From the NCBI RefSeq assembly GCF_007845675.1, contig NZ_VOBR01000030.1, positions 60,120 through 124,119 of the forward strand: a DNA stretch of 64,000 nucleotides. Reading direction: 5' to 3'. Positions 1-8,293 of the stretch are shown one piece after another. The stretch is from Lentzea tibetensis (GTDB lineage Bacteria > Actinomycetota > Actinomycetes > Mycobacteriales > Pseudonocardiaceae). How positions within the stretch are numbered: the stretch's first letter is position 1; each line of letters starts with the position of its first letter. Position numbers and translations under genes: made by a program. Under the pieces are notes generated by a model. The model ran no database searches. It worked only from the letters and a program-made list of their open reading frames with translations, and was not told where the DNA came from.

Positions 1-1277
1 ACGGTGACCCGGCGGTGGTCGTGTTGCGCGGCCGGTGTGAGGCGGAAGTAGTCGTCGATGGCTGACCGGCCGATCGCGGCGACGTACCCGTCGGGCCGCA
101 CGAGCACCGGGCCGTCCGCGCGTTCGAGTGTGGTGAAGTGCGTGCCGCGCAACAGGTCGAAGACGCGGCCCTGCTCGACGAGCCCGTCCGGCATCCGGTC
201 GCCCACCTGCAGTCCGGGCGCGTCGGGGTCGTCGCGGTAGCTGAGACTCAGCTGCAGGGTGTCCTCGTCGCGCTCGAACCTCCCGCTGGTGTGCAACCTC
301 GTGGTGATGCCGAGCATGGACTCGGCGACCGGCTTGCGCTCGGACTCGTAGGTGTCGAGCAGCGCGTCGATGCCGAGCTTCCAGCCGAGGTTGTAGGCGT
401 CCTGGATGCCGGTGTTCATGCCCTGCCCGCCCGCGGGGGAGTGCACGTGCGCGGCGTCCCCGGCGAGGAACACCCGGCCCACCCGGAACCGGTCCACCAT
501 GCGGATGTTGACCCGGTACAGCGAGCTCCACGTGACCTCGGTGATCTCGACGTCGTCGCGGTACCTGCCGATGATCGCCCGGAAGTGCTCCAGCGTCGGC
601 TCGCCGTCGCCGGTCGCCTGGAACTGGTAGAGGTCGGTCGCGGGCAAGGGGCACAGCCCGACGAACCCGGTCTGGTCACCCCAGCCGTGCCAGTACTCGC
701 GGTCCAGGCCGGTCGCCCGCACGTCGCCGACGAGCAGGCGCTGGTCCTCCCACGTCTCGCCGAGGAAGCCGACGCCGAGGTGCTTGCGCACGAAGCTCTT
801 CCCGCCGTCGCAGCCGACGAGGTAGCGCGCGCTGACGGTCTCACCGTTGCCGAGCGTGGCGGTGACGTGCTCGTCGTCCTGGTGGAAACCCGTGAGCGCG
901 GTGCCGAACTCGACCGCGCCGCCGAGCCGGTCGCGCAGGATCTGCTCGACCCGGAACTGGGGGATGATCAACGTGCTCGCGTACGGCCGGTCCGGTGTGG
1001 GATGGCGGCCCTCGTGCATGTCCAGCTCACGCAGGACCTCGCGGTCCCGGTAGTGGCGCATCCGCACGTGGAACCGGCCGTTCGCGAGGATCTCGTCGAT
1101 GAGGCCGAGGTCGTCGAAGACCTCCATGCTGCGCGGCTGCAGTCCCTTGCCGCGCGACCCGTGGAACGGTCCCGGCGCCGCGTCGACGATGCGGAACGGC
1201 ACGCCCCTGCGGGCGAGGTCGACGGCCAGCGTGAGCCCGGTCGGCCCCGCCCCGATGATCAGTACCTGCGTGTCCAT
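1..1277 (-). CDS. FAD-dependent aromatic hydroxylase (partial, 3' end outside window)
   Basis: Flavin monooxygenase of the PheA/RdmE polyketide-hydroxylase type, which uses FAD and NAD(P)H to hydroxylate phenolic or polyketide aromatic rings. The ATG at 1277 opens with the dinucleotide-binding fold IIGAGPTGLTLAVDLARRG (residues 7-25). The second FAD motif GRVFLAGDAAHVHSPAGGQG follows near residue 270, and the family DG-type motif YLVGCDGGKSFVRK near residue 150. About 425 codons are present before the window edge, and the small thioredoxin-like C-terminal domain of this family begins but is cut off. Nothing in the window indicates its substrate. It could be a catabolic phenol hydroxylase or a tailoring enzyme of an adjacent cluster beyond the left edge. 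Confidence 0.85.
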   Translation of the reverse strand, partial: MDTQVLIIGAGPTGLTLAVDLARRGVPFRIVDAAPGPFHGSRGKGLQPRSMEVFDDLGLIDEILANGRFHVRMRHYRDREVLRELDMHEGRHPTPDRPYASTLIIPQFRVEQILRDRLGGAVEFGTALTGFHQDDEHVTATLGNGETVSARYLVGCDGGKSFVRKHLGVGFLGETWEDQRLLVGDVRATGLDREYWHGWGDQTGFVGLCPLPATDLYQFQATGDGEPTLEHFRAIIGRYRDDVEITEVTWSSLYRVNIRMVDRFRVGRVFLAGDAAHVHSPAGGQGMNTGIQDAYNLGWKLGIDALLDTYESERKPVAESMLGITTRLHTSGRFERDEDTLQLSLSYRDDPDAPGLQVGDRMPDGLVEQGRVFDLLRGTHFTTLERADGPVLVRPDGYVAAIGRSAIDDYFRLTPAAQHDHRRVT

Positions 1278-1346
1278 GGGCCGAGCCTGACCGGCCGCGC
1301 TGTCACGCCCCTGCTGCGCCGCTGTCACGAGCTGTCCCGACATGCG

Positions 1347-1379
1347 AAAGGGCGCTCCCCGTGACGGGAAGCGCCCTTC
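1347..1379 (-). terminator. hairpin terminator downstream of the Gln/Pro-rich protein gene
   Basis: Inverted repeat AAGGGCGCT...AGCGCCCTT extended by CCC/GGG around a GTGAC loop, with one internal mismatch. It lies just past the stop at 1395 of the minus-strand gene and before the start of the next one. There is no clear T tract, as is usual in actinobacteria. Confidence 0.7.
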
Positions 1380-1394
1380 AGCAGTGCGGTGTCG

Positions 1395-2954
1395 CTACTT
1401 CATGACCTTCAGCAGCTCGTCCACGTCCTTCGGGTCGAGCCCGCGGAACAGGGTGAGCGCCAGCTCGTAGTACGTGCGGATCGGGCTGACGTACCACTTG
1501 CCGTCGACCTCGGTGGCCACGACGCCGACGCCGTCCTTCATGACCTGGCCCGCGATGCGGCCGATCACGTCCACAGCGGCGGCCGGGATGTCCTTGCCGC
1601 CCTGCTGCTGAACGAGCTCGGTGATCTCGTTGGCGCACAGCTTCTGCGACTTGCCCTCGGCCTCGACGGTGTAGCAGTCGCCGGAGCGCGAGATGTCGAA
1701 CTTGGAGCCCTCGGCCTCGATCGTCAGCTTCTTGATCGTGGCCTGCTTGCCGCCGGTGACGTCCTTGACGTCGGTCTCCAGCGCGATCAGCTTCGCGCCC
1801 GTCGCGGGCACCTTGCCGACCTGCTCCAGGATCACCGGGCCCGCCGCCTGCAGCACGCCCATCTCGTCCGGCGGCAGCAGTGCGATGACCTTCTCGATGT
1901 TGCCCTCGAGCGACGCCTCGACGATCTGCTTCGCGGCGTCACCGGCGGAAGCCGCACCGGCGGGCGCGATGCCCTGCGCCGGCCACTTGAGGTTCTCCTC
2001 CTCCAGCGCGATGTTCGCGACGGTGTAGAAGGCGCTCGGGTACCACTCGCCGTCGACGTTGATCGTCGCGATGCCGATCGGCTTGCCGCGCTTCTTGACC
2101 TCGGCGGTGATGTCGAGGGTCTCGGTCTGCGGGCCGGTCTCCAGCTTCGCGCCCAGCGCCTGGACGATCTTGTCCGTCAGCGGGATCTTCTTGGCGTCCG
2201 ACGTGACCGTGATCTTGCCCTCGGTCAGCTTGTTGATCGTGAGCTTGTCGTTGATCTTCTCGGCGGCGGCCTCGTCGAACTTGATGCCCTCGCTCTTGAA
2301 CTCGACGCCGCTGACCTTGTTCGGGTCGGCGTCGGCCTTGAGGATCTCGAGGCGCTTGGCCTCCTTGACGACGGCCTCGGTGTAGTCCTTGGAGAGGCTG
2401 GCCTCCGCGGGCGCCAGGCCGCTCATCACGCCGATGATGTCGCCGGAGCCGAGCGAGGTGATCAGCTTCTCGGCGGCGAGCTTCGGGGTGTCCTGGCCCG
2501 ACGCCGCGGTCGTGCCGGACCTGATCACGGCGAAGTAGGTCACCGCGCCGCCGACGAGGAGCAGCACCGCGACGAGCGCGGTGATCACCAGGCCGGTGCG
2601 CTTCTTCTTCGGCGGCTCACCACCCGCGTAGCCGATGGGGCCCTGGCCGTAGGGCGGCTGGCCGCCGTACTGGTCGCCACCCCACTGCGGCTGCTGGCCC
2701 TGCTGCGGGTAACCAGGCTGCTGGCCCTGCTGCGGGAAGCCCTGCGGGCCGGTCTGCGGGTAACCCGGCTGCTGCGGGTATCCCTGCTGCGGCTGCGGGC
2801 CGGTCTGGGGGTAGCCGCCCTGCTGCGGCTGCGGGCCCGTCTGCGGGTAGCCGCCGGGCTGCTGGGGGTAGCCGCCCTGCTGAGGATGTCCCCCCTGCTG
2901 GTACGGGTCGTTCTGGGGCTGCCACTGGCCGCCGCCACCACCTGGGTAACTCAC
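1395..2954 (-). CDS. membrane-anchored protein with Q/G/P-rich cytoplasmic repeats
   Basis: 519-residue protein of unknown function. Residues 1-115 form a low-complexity Gly/Gln/Pro/Tyr tail built from repeats such as [13 protein letters not shown] basic stretch (PPKKKRTG) and one transmembrane helix ([22 protein letters not shown], about residues 125-147) follow. The remaining 370 residues are outside and contain two similar alpha/beta repeats, each ending near a conserved [11 protein letters not shown] or [12 protein letters not shown] strand, which suggests an internally duplicated fold. The layout resembles the proline/glutamine-rich DUF4878- or DUF4333-type envelope proteins of actinobacteria. 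The start is GTG at 2954, preceded by a strong AGGAGGAGG and overlapping the upstream stop by 4 bp. It forms an operon with the preceding small membrane protein. Confidence 0.75.
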   Translation of the reverse strand: MSYPGGGGGQWQPQNDPYQQGGHPQQGGYPQQPGGYPQTGPQPQQGGYPQTGPQPQQGYPQQPGYPQTGPQGFPQQGQQPGYPQQGQQPQWGGDQYGGQPPYGQGPIGYAGGEPPKKKRTGLVITALVAVLLLVGGAVTYFAVIRSGTTAASGQDTPKLAAEKLITSLGSGDIIGVMSGLAPAEASLSKDYTEAVVKEAKRLEILKADADPNKVSGVEFKSEGIKFDEAAAEKINDKLTINKLTEGKITVTSDAKKIPLTDKIVQALGAKLETGPQTETLDITAEVKKRGKPIGIATINVDGEWYPSAFYTVANIALEEENLKWPAQGIAPAGAASAGDAAKQIVEASLEGNIEKVIALLPPDEMGVLQAAGPVILEQVGKVPATGAKLIALETDVKDVTGGKQATIKKLTIEAEGSKFDISRSGDCYTVEAEGKSQKLCANEITELVQQQGGKDIPAAAVDVIGRIAGQVMKDGVGVVATEVDGKWYVSPIRTYYELALTLFRGLDPKDVDELLKVMK

Positions 2955-3403
2955 GGTCCTCCTCCTGGAGTACTCATCGCCGAGCGAGTTTTCGCGGTGA
3001 GCACCGTGATCGCCCCCACGATCGCTAGTACGGCACCACTGAGCGTCACTGCTGGTCCGGTCGTGTTGATCCCGATCAGCTGCCCCTCATCGCCCCCTTG
3101 GACGACGGCAAGTGCCGCCACCGTTCCCGTGATGGTGCCAAAAATTAGTCCGAGGCACGCGGCGAATCGGCGAAAACGGACCATCCACAGGGCGACTGCC
3201 AACACCGCCAACGGGGTGATTCCCACCCAGACCAGCGTGACTACCTGCCCAGGACCCGTGTCCAACCCGGCGAAATCACGGAGCGAGAGCACCTCGTAAC
3301 TGTCCCGGTTGACGTTGCCGGACCTCAGCCACGGCAAGAAGGTTCCGGTGACTCCAGTGATCAAGCCCACGCCCGCTAGGGCCCCACCCATCCGTGTACG
3401 CAC
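2951..3403 (-). CDS. four-helix membrane protein, unknown function
   Basis: About 150 residues with four hydrophobic helices: residues near 5-24, 48-67, 75-97 and 110-135. Helix 1 is followed by [14 protein letters not shown], a pattern common to small actinobacterial integral membrane proteins with an extracellular loop. GTG at 3403 is preferred because an upstream start would run into the divergent sirtuin gene; helix 1 begins right after it. The stop overlaps the next gene by 4 bp, so the two are probably co-expressed as an envelope unit. No specific role can be assigned. Confidence 0.65.
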   Translation of the reverse strand: MRTRMGGALAGVGLITGVTGTFLPWLRSGNVNRDSYEVLSLRDFAGLDTGPGQVVTLVWVGITPLAVLAVALWMVRFRRFAACLGLIFGTITGTVAALAVVQGGDEGQLIGINTTGPAVTLSGAVLAIVGAITVLTAKTRSAMSTPGGGP

Positions 3404-3408
3404 GGGGT

Positions 3409-3414
3409 TAGTTT
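3409..3414 (+). promoter_or_regulatory. -10 element (TAGTTT) of leaderless sirtuin gene
   Basis: TAGTTT fits the actinobacterial TANNNT -10 consensus and ends 6 nt before the ATG at 3421, the spacing expected for leaderless transcription. The same A/T-rich stretch lies 5 nt from the divergent GTG at 3403, so the two promoters may overlap. No good -35 is seen. Confidence 0.4.
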
Positions 3415-3420
3415 GTACGG

Positions 3421-4239
3421 ATGGTGTCGGAAGCGTGCGAGGTGGCACGGACGTTGGTCGCGTCCGCCCACCGGATCACGGTCCTGACCGGCGCCGGGGT
3501 GTCCACCGACTCGGGGATCCCGGACTTCAGGGGACACCGCGGCGGTACCGAGGTGTGGACGAACGACGCCGACACCGGCCCCGAGTTCGGCCTCCAGGCG
3601 TACCTGGCCGATCCCGAGGTGCGCAGGCTCGCGTGGCAGACCCGTCTGCACCATCCGATGTGGACCGCCCGGCCGAACGCCGCGCACAAGGCGCTGGTCG
3701 AGCTGGAACGGTCGGGCAGGCTGCGGACGGTCGTCACGCAGAACATCGACGGACTGCACCAGCGCGCCGGATCGGACCCGCACCGCGTGCTGGAGCTGCA
3801 CGGCACGCTGCTCACGACGATCTGCCTCCAGTGCGGCACGACCGGACCGATGAAAGACGCGTTGAGGCGCGTCGCGGAAGGCGAATCAGAGCCGGACTGC
3901 CCGCGCTGCGGTGGAATCCTCAAGTCGGCGACCGTCTCCTTCGGACAGCCGCTCGACGCCGAGGTGCTGCGCAAGGCCCGCACCGCGGCGATCGACTGCG
4001 ACGTCCTGCTCGTCGCCGGGACGAGCCTGCTCGTGCAGCCCGCGGCCGGACTCGTCGGGCTGGCCGCGAAAGCGGGCGCCTCGGTGATCATCTGCAACGC
4101 CGACCCGACGCCGTACGACGCGGTCGCCGAGGTCGTGCTGCACGAACCGGTCGGGGACGTGCTGCCCGACCTCGCCGCTGTTCCCCCATCCGGGCGAGGA
4201 ACCTTCCGCTCCTGGGGCGACCCCAGTACCTGGAGGTAA
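3421..4239 (+). CDS. NAD-dependent protein deacylase, Sir2 family
   Basis: 272-residue sirtuin that removes acyl groups from lysines using NAD+. The NAD-binding GAGVSTDSGIPDFRG motif is at residues 22-36, TQNIDGLHQRAG at 109-120 and the catalytic histidine lies in LELHGTLL. A zinc finger is formed by CLQC and CPRC pairs. A GTSLLVQPAAGL segment and an ICNADPTPYD cofactor-end motif complete the Rossmann fold. Length and motif order are normal. In actinobacteria such enzymes commonly reactivate acetylated AMP-forming acyl-CoA synthetases, and the next gene, 52 bp downstream on the same strand, is one. That pairing as enzyme and target is an inference. Confidence 0.9.
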   Translation: MVSEACEVARTLVASAHRITVLTGAGVSTDSGIPDFRGHRGGTEVWTNDADTGPEFGLQAYLADPEVRRLAWQTRLHHPMWTARPNAAHKALVELERSGRLRTVVTQNIDGLHQRAGSDPHRVLELHGTLLTTICLQCGTTGPMKDALRRVAEGESEPDCPRCGGILKSATVSFGQPLDAEVLRKARTAAIDCDVLLVAGTSLLVQPAAGLVGLAAKAGASVIICNADPTPYDAVAEVVLHEPVGDVLPDLAAVPPSGRGTFRSWGDPSTWR

Positions 4240-4291
4240 CCGACAACCGCGGGGACTGGGGGATCGCGGCAGGTGGTCGTAAGGTCACGAC

Positions 4292-5821
4292 ATGCGTGTG
4301 CCACTGACTGTTTCCGACTTCCTGGACCGCGCCGAGACCGTCTTCGCGGCCACGACAGCGACCGTCGACGAGCCCGACCAGCCAGCGAAGCCGGTCGACA
4401 CCACCACTTACGGCGAGATGGCGACCCGGATCCGCGCCTGGCAGGCGGGACTCGACGCGCTCGGCATCGGTGAGGGCGAACGCGTGGCGATCGTCAGCCA
4501 CAACTCCGCGCGCCTGCTGGAACTGCTGCACGCCGTGCCCGCGAGCGGCCGCGTCTGCGTGCCGGTCAACTTCCGGCTGCGGCCCGACGAGGTGAAGTAC
4601 ATCGTCGAGCACAGCGGCGCGTCGGTGCTGATGGTCGACCCGGAGCTGGAGCTCGGCGAGGTCACCGCGGCGCACCGCTTCACCCTCGGCGAGGAGACCG
4701 AGGCGCTGATGCGCTTCGACACCGAGCCCCGGCCGTGGAGCGCTCCGGACGAGGACGCCACCGCCACGATCAACTACACCTCGGGCACCACCGCGCGGCC
4801 CAAGGGCGTGCAGCTGACGCACCGCAACATCTGGATCAACGCCGTCACGTTCGCCATGCACACCCGCGCCTGGGAGCGCGACGTCTACATGCACGTGCTG
4901 CCGATGTTCCACTGCAACGGTTGGGGCATGCCGTTCGGCCTGGCCGGACTCGGCGTGCCTCAGGTGGTGCTGCGCAAGGTCGACGGTGCCGAGATCCTGC
5001 GCCGCGTGCGCGACCACGGCGTCACCCTCATGTGCGGCGCGCCCGCCGTGTGGAACGCCGTGCTCGACGCCGCCCAGGACTGGGACGGCGAGATCCCCGG
5101 CCGGGACCGGGTGCGCATCGTCTGCGCGGGCGCGCCGCCGCCCAGCCGCACGATCCAGCGCGTCTCCGAGGAGCTGGGCTGGGAGTTCCTGCAGATCTAC
5201 GGCCTGACCGAGACGGCGCCGCTGCTCACGTTCAACCGCCTGCTGCCCGGCGGCGACGCGCACGAGCCCGAGGTGCGCGCGAAGAAGCAGTCCCGCGCCG
5301 GTGCGCCCGCGCTGGGCGCGCGGCTGCGGATCTCCGAGTCCGGTGAGGTCATGGCGCGCTCGAACGTCGTCATGGACGGCTACTGGGACAACCCGCAGGC
5401 CACGGCCGACGCGATCGAGGACGGCTGGTTCCACACCGGCGACGGCGGGTTCTTCGACGACGAGGGCCACCTGACGATCTCGGACCGCAAGAAGGACGTG
5501 ATCATCACCGGCGGCGAGAACGTGTCGTCCATCGAGGTCGAGGACTGCCTGTTCAGCCATCCGGGTGTCGCCGAGGTGGCCGTCATCGGCGTCCCGCACG
5601 AGAAGTGGGGCGAGACGATCAAGGCGCTGGTCGTGCGGTCCGACGACAGCGAGGTCACCGAGGCCGAGCTCATCGCGCACTGCAAGCAGAAGCTCGCCGG
5701 CTACAAGGCACCGACCTCGGTCGAGTTCCGCGACTCCATCCCGCGCACGGCCACCGGCAAGATCCAGAAGTTCAAGCTCCGCGAGCCCTATTGGTCCGGG
5801 CTCGACCGCAAGGTCAACTGA
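4292..5821 (+). CDS. AMP-forming acyl-CoA synthetase
   Basis: 509-residue ANL-family ligase converting a carboxylic acid to its CoA thioester through an acyl-AMP. The P-loop NYTSGTTARPKGVQLTH lies near residues 158-174, the aromatic gate LPMFHCNGWG near 205-214, QIYGLTETAP near 305 and the hinge motif YWDNPQATADAIEDGWFHTGDGGFFDD near 360-390. The catalytic lysine motif PRTATGKIQKFKLRE is close to the C-terminus. The HCNGWG form is typical of medium- or long-chain and short-chain acyl-CoA synthetases of the FadD class; chain length cannot be judged. It starts at ATG 4292 and may be co-transcribed with the upstream sirtuin. Confidence 0.9.
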   Translation: MRVPLTVSDFLDRAETVFAATTATVDEPDQPAKPVDTTTYGEMATRIRAWQAGLDALGIGEGERVAIVSHNSARLLELLHAVPASGRVCVPVNFRLRPDEVKYIVEHSGASVLMVDPELELGEVTAAHRFTLGEETEALMRFDTEPRPWSAPDEDATATINYTSGTTARPKGVQLTHRNIWINAVTFAMHTRAWERDVYMHVLPMFHCNGWGMPFGLAGLGVPQVVLRKVDGAEILRRVRDHGVTLMCGAPAVWNAVLDAAQDWDGEIPGRDRVRIVCAGAPPPSRTIQRVSEELGWEFLQIYGLTETAPLLTFNRLLPGGDAHEPEVRAKKQSRAGAPALGARLRISESGEVMARSNVVMDGYWDNPQATADAIEDGWFHTGDGGFFDDEGHLTISDRKKDVIITGGENVSSIEVEDCLFSHPGVAEVAVIGVPHEKWGETIKALVVRSDDSEVTEAELIAHCKQKLAGYKAPTSVEFRDSIPRTATGKIQKFKLREPYWSGLDRKVN

Positions 5822-5963
5822 CCCAGTCGCGACACGCCGTAGCTGATCGGCCGAGTTCCGAGTACTCCCTGTGTTCAACTGTGACACGAGTGGTTGACGG
5901 TGTGTGAGTTCTTGCTGCGACAAATGGGTCTGATTGGTCTAATGCGGTGGGAGGTGATGGTCG

Positions 5964-7256
5964 GTGTTGACACGACTTTCCGCCGCGGTGGCGCTGGTGC
6001 TGACGTTCGTCCTCGCGGGGGCGGCGCACGCGGTCCCGCCGCCGCCTCCGAACCCGAGCGACGCGGAGATCGACGCCGGGCGCCGCGACGCGGACGCCAA
6101 GGCCGCGCGGGTCGGTGAGCTGACCGGTCAGCTCACCGAGGCCGAGGCGCGGCTCCAGCAGCTGAACGACGACGTCGCGTTCAAGGCCGAGCTGGCCAAC
6201 AAGGCGCGCGTCGACCTGGAGAACGCCCAGAACGAGGCGGACAAGGCCAAGCAGGACGCGAACTCGGCGCGCATCGAGGCCGATGCGGCGGGCAAGGCCG
6301 TCGAGGACAGCCGCACCCAGCTCGACGAGTTCGCCGCCGCCAGCTACGCGCAGGGCAGCACGGTCGGGTCGGTCACGGCGTACTTCGGCGCCAAGAGCCC
6401 CGAGGACCTGCTGGCCCGTGCACAGCTGCTGGAGGCGGTCAGCGGATCGGGGCTCGACGCGCTCGACCGCGTGCACGCCGACCAGGCGGACAAGGCCAAC
6501 AAGGACTCCTTCGCGCGGGCCGCGTTCGACAAGGCCGAGGAGAAGCAGGACGCGGCCGATCAGGCCAAGCGGGACGCGGACGCAGCGCAGCAGGTCGCGA
6601 TCACCGCGCAGCAGTCGCAGGCCGGTCAGACGGCCGCGCTGGAGAACGACAAGTCCGCCGTCGAGCAGCAGCTGGCGCAGGCGCGGGGCAACGTGGGCGG
6701 GCTGGAGGCCCAGCGCAGGCAGTACGACCAGTGGTTGCAGGACAAGAAGCGCGAGGACGAGGAGAACGCGAAGCGCGCCGCCGCGGCCGCCGCTCCGGCT
6801 CGGCCCGGTCCCGTCGCGGCGGCTGCCGCGCCGTCCGGCAACCGCGTCGAGATCGTCGTCAACCGCGCGCTGGCGCAACGCGGCGTCATCTACGCGTGGG
6901 GCGGCGGCAACCACAACGGCCCGACCTACGGCATCCGCGACGGTGGCGTCGCCGACTCGTTCGGCGACTACCGCAAGATCGGTTTCGACTGCTCGGGGCT
7001 GATGATGTACGCGTTCGCGGGCGCCGGCGTGTACCTGCCGCACTACAGCGGCTACCAGTACAACGCGGGCCGCAAGGTGCCGCTCTCCCAGATGGCGCGC
7101 GGCGACATGCTGTTCTGGGGACCGGGTGGCGGTACGCACGTCGCCCTGTACCTGGGCGGCGGGATGATGGTCGAGGCGCCGTTCTCCGGTGCCGTCATCC
7201 GCGTCGCACCCGTTCGATATTCTGGGATCATGCCTTACGCGACCCGGTTGCTGTGA
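5964..7256 (+). CDS. secreted NlpC/P60 peptidoglycan endopeptidase (RipA-like)
   Basis: 430 residues. A Sec signal peptide (LTFVLAGAAHA, cleavage near residue 24) leads into a Pro-rich spacer, then about 220 residues of Ala/Lys/Glu-rich coiled coil, an Ala/Pro linker and a C-terminal NlpC/P60 domain. The catalytic cysteine is in FDCSGLMMYAF (about residue 342) and the catalytic histidine in GGGTHVALYLGGG (about 392), inside the typical RGDMLFW context. Such enzymes cleave D-iGlu-DAP bonds of the stem peptide during septation. The GTG start at 5964 follows GGGAGGTG. The stop overlaps the mobA-like start by 4 bp, an unexpected coupling of a wall hydrolase and a cofactor gene. I see no c-di-AMP riboswitch in the 142-bp upstream gap. 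Confidence 0.9.
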   Translation: MLTRLSAAVALVLTFVLAGAAHAVPPPPPNPSDAEIDAGRRDADAKAARVGELTGQLTEAEARLQQLNDDVAFKAELANKARVDLENAQNEADKAKQDANSARIEADAAGKAVEDSRTQLDEFAAASYAQGSTVGSVTAYFGAKSPEDLLARAQLLEAVSGSGLDALDRVHADQADKANKDSFARAAFDKAEEKQDAADQAKRDADAAQQVAITAQQSQAGQTAALENDKSAVEQQLAQARGNVGGLEAQRRQYDQWLQDKKREDEENAKRAAAAAAPARPGPVAAAAAPSGNRVEIVVNRALAQRGVIYAWGGGNHNGPTYGIRDGGVADSFGDYRKIGFDCSGLMMYAFAGAGVYLPHYSGYQYNAGRKVPLSQMARGDMLFWGPGGGTHVALYLGGGMMVEAPFSGAVIRVAPVRYSGIMPYATRLL

Positions 7257-7786
7257 CCGCTGCGATCATCCCTGCTGCGATCATTTTGGCAGGTGGTCAG
7301 GGCTCGCGGCTCGGCGGTGTGGACAAGGCCGCGCTGCGCTTCGGTGCCGGCACCTTGCTCGACCACGTCCTGTCCGTTGTGGACGGTTGTGCGCCGGTCG
7401 TGGTGGTCGGCCCGGAGAAGGACGTGCCCGGTGTGCGATGGGCCCGTGAGGACCCGCCCGGTGGCGGACCGCTGGCCGGGCTGGCGGCCGGGCTCGCGCA
7501 CGTCGACACCGAGTTCGTCGTCGTGCTGGCCGTCGACCAGCCGGGGCTGACGCCCGAGACCGTGCAACGCCTGCTGGCCGTTGGCGACAACGCGGTGCTG
7601 TTCGACGGCAGGCAGCAGTGGCTCACCGGCGCGTGGCGCACGGCCGACCTGAAGGCCGCGCTGCCGGACGACCCGAGCGGGAGAGCGCTGCGCGCGGTGC
7701 TCGGGCCGCTGAACCCGGTGAAGGTGGCCGCGCGGCCCGGTGAGGCCCGCGATGTGGACACCCCGGAAGACCTCTCCAACCTTTAG
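7253..7786 (+). CDS. mobA: molybdenum cofactor guanylyltransferase-like protein
   Basis: 177-residue nucleotidyltransferase of the MobA/MobA-related fold, which transfers GMP to molybdopterin. The N-terminal signature LAGGQGSRLGGVDKAAL (about residues 12-28) binds GTP. EDPPGGGPLAGLAAGL and the metal site VLAVDQPGLTPE follow as expected. It is slightly shorter than E. coli MobA but typical of actinobacterial versions. The GTG start at 7253 overlaps the NlpC/P60 stop as GTGA, so translation is coupled. MobA-like proteins can also act on other sugar nucleotides, so the exact substrate is inferred. Confidence 0.85.
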   Translation: MTAAIIPAAIILAGGQGSRLGGVDKAALRFGAGTLLDHVLSVVDGCAPVVVVGPEKDVPGVRWAREDPPGGGPLAGLAAGLAHVDTEFVVVLAVDQPGLTPETVQRLLAVGDNAVLFDGRQQWLTGAWRTADLKAALPDDPSGRALRAVLGPLNPVKVAARPGEARDVDTPEDLSNL

Positions 7787-7810
7787 CCGCGCTCGGGCGT
7801 TTACCGGGGT

Positions 7811-8293
7811 GTGGGGTTCGCGGGGTTCGAGGAGTTCGTGACGGAGCATCGCGCTGCGTTGCTGCGTTCCGCGTACCTGCTCACCGGGGAGCGGCACCGC
7901 GCCGAGGACCTGGTGCAGCAGGCGCTGACCAAGCTCGCCGAGCGGTGGGACCGGATCGGGCCGTCGCACCCGGAGGCGTTCGTGCGCACCGTGCTCTACC
8001 GCGACGCCGTGTCCGGCTGGCGCAAGCTGCGGCGCGAGCGGGTGACCGAGACCCCGCCGGACGTAGCCGGGTGGGGTGACCTGGCTGAGGACGTCACCCG
8101 GCGGCAGGAGTTGTTGCGCGCGTTGGCGGACCTCACGCCCAAGCAGCGGGCGGTGCTGGTGCTGCGGTACTTCGACGACCTCACCGAGTCCCAGACCGCG
8201 GCGGTGCTCGGGGTGCGGGTCGGCACGGTGAAGAGCCAGACGCACCTGGCGTTGCGGCGGATGCGTGAGCAGATGCAGGAGGTGACCGCGTGA
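7811..8293 (+). CDS. SigE-family ECF RNA polymerase sigma factor
   Basis: 160 residues with region 2 (EHRAALLRSAYLLTGERHRAEDLVQQALTKLAERW, residues 12-46) and region 4 (LTPKQRAVLVLRYFDDLTESQTAAVLGVRVGTVKSQTHLALRRMRE), separated by a short linker. The compact size and the YLLTG...AEDLVQ pattern match the actinobacterial SigE-type ECF subfamily. No anti-sigma zinc-finger gene follows. Instead the stop overlaps a membrane protein gene by 4 bp, and that protein or its neighbour is the likely regulator. The GTG at 7811 is the most plausible start. Confidence 0.92.
   Translation: MGFAGFEEFVTEHRAALLRSAYLLTGERHRAEDLVQQALTKLAERWDRIGPSHPEAFVRTVLYRDAVSGWRKLRRERVTETPPDVAGWGDLAEDVTRRQELLRALADLTPKQRAVLVLRYFDDLTESQTAAVLGVRVGTVKSQTHLALRRMREQMQEVTA

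Noticed and set aside
138-1364. Plus-strand frame over the FAD hydroxylase
   Set aside because: Val/Asp/Arg-rich shadow; the minus frame has both FAD motifs.
2640-2930. Repetitive DNA that could resemble a CRISPR array
   Set aside because: Repeats are in frame, coding and without spacers; they encode Gln/Pro-rich units.
4088-5923. Minus-strand frame opposite the acyl-CoA ligase
   Set aside because: No motifs; the plus frame has all ANL signatures.
5822-5963. Possible c-di-AMP riboswitch before the NlpC/P60 gene
   Set aside because: Only 142 bp with no conserved structure elements that I can see.
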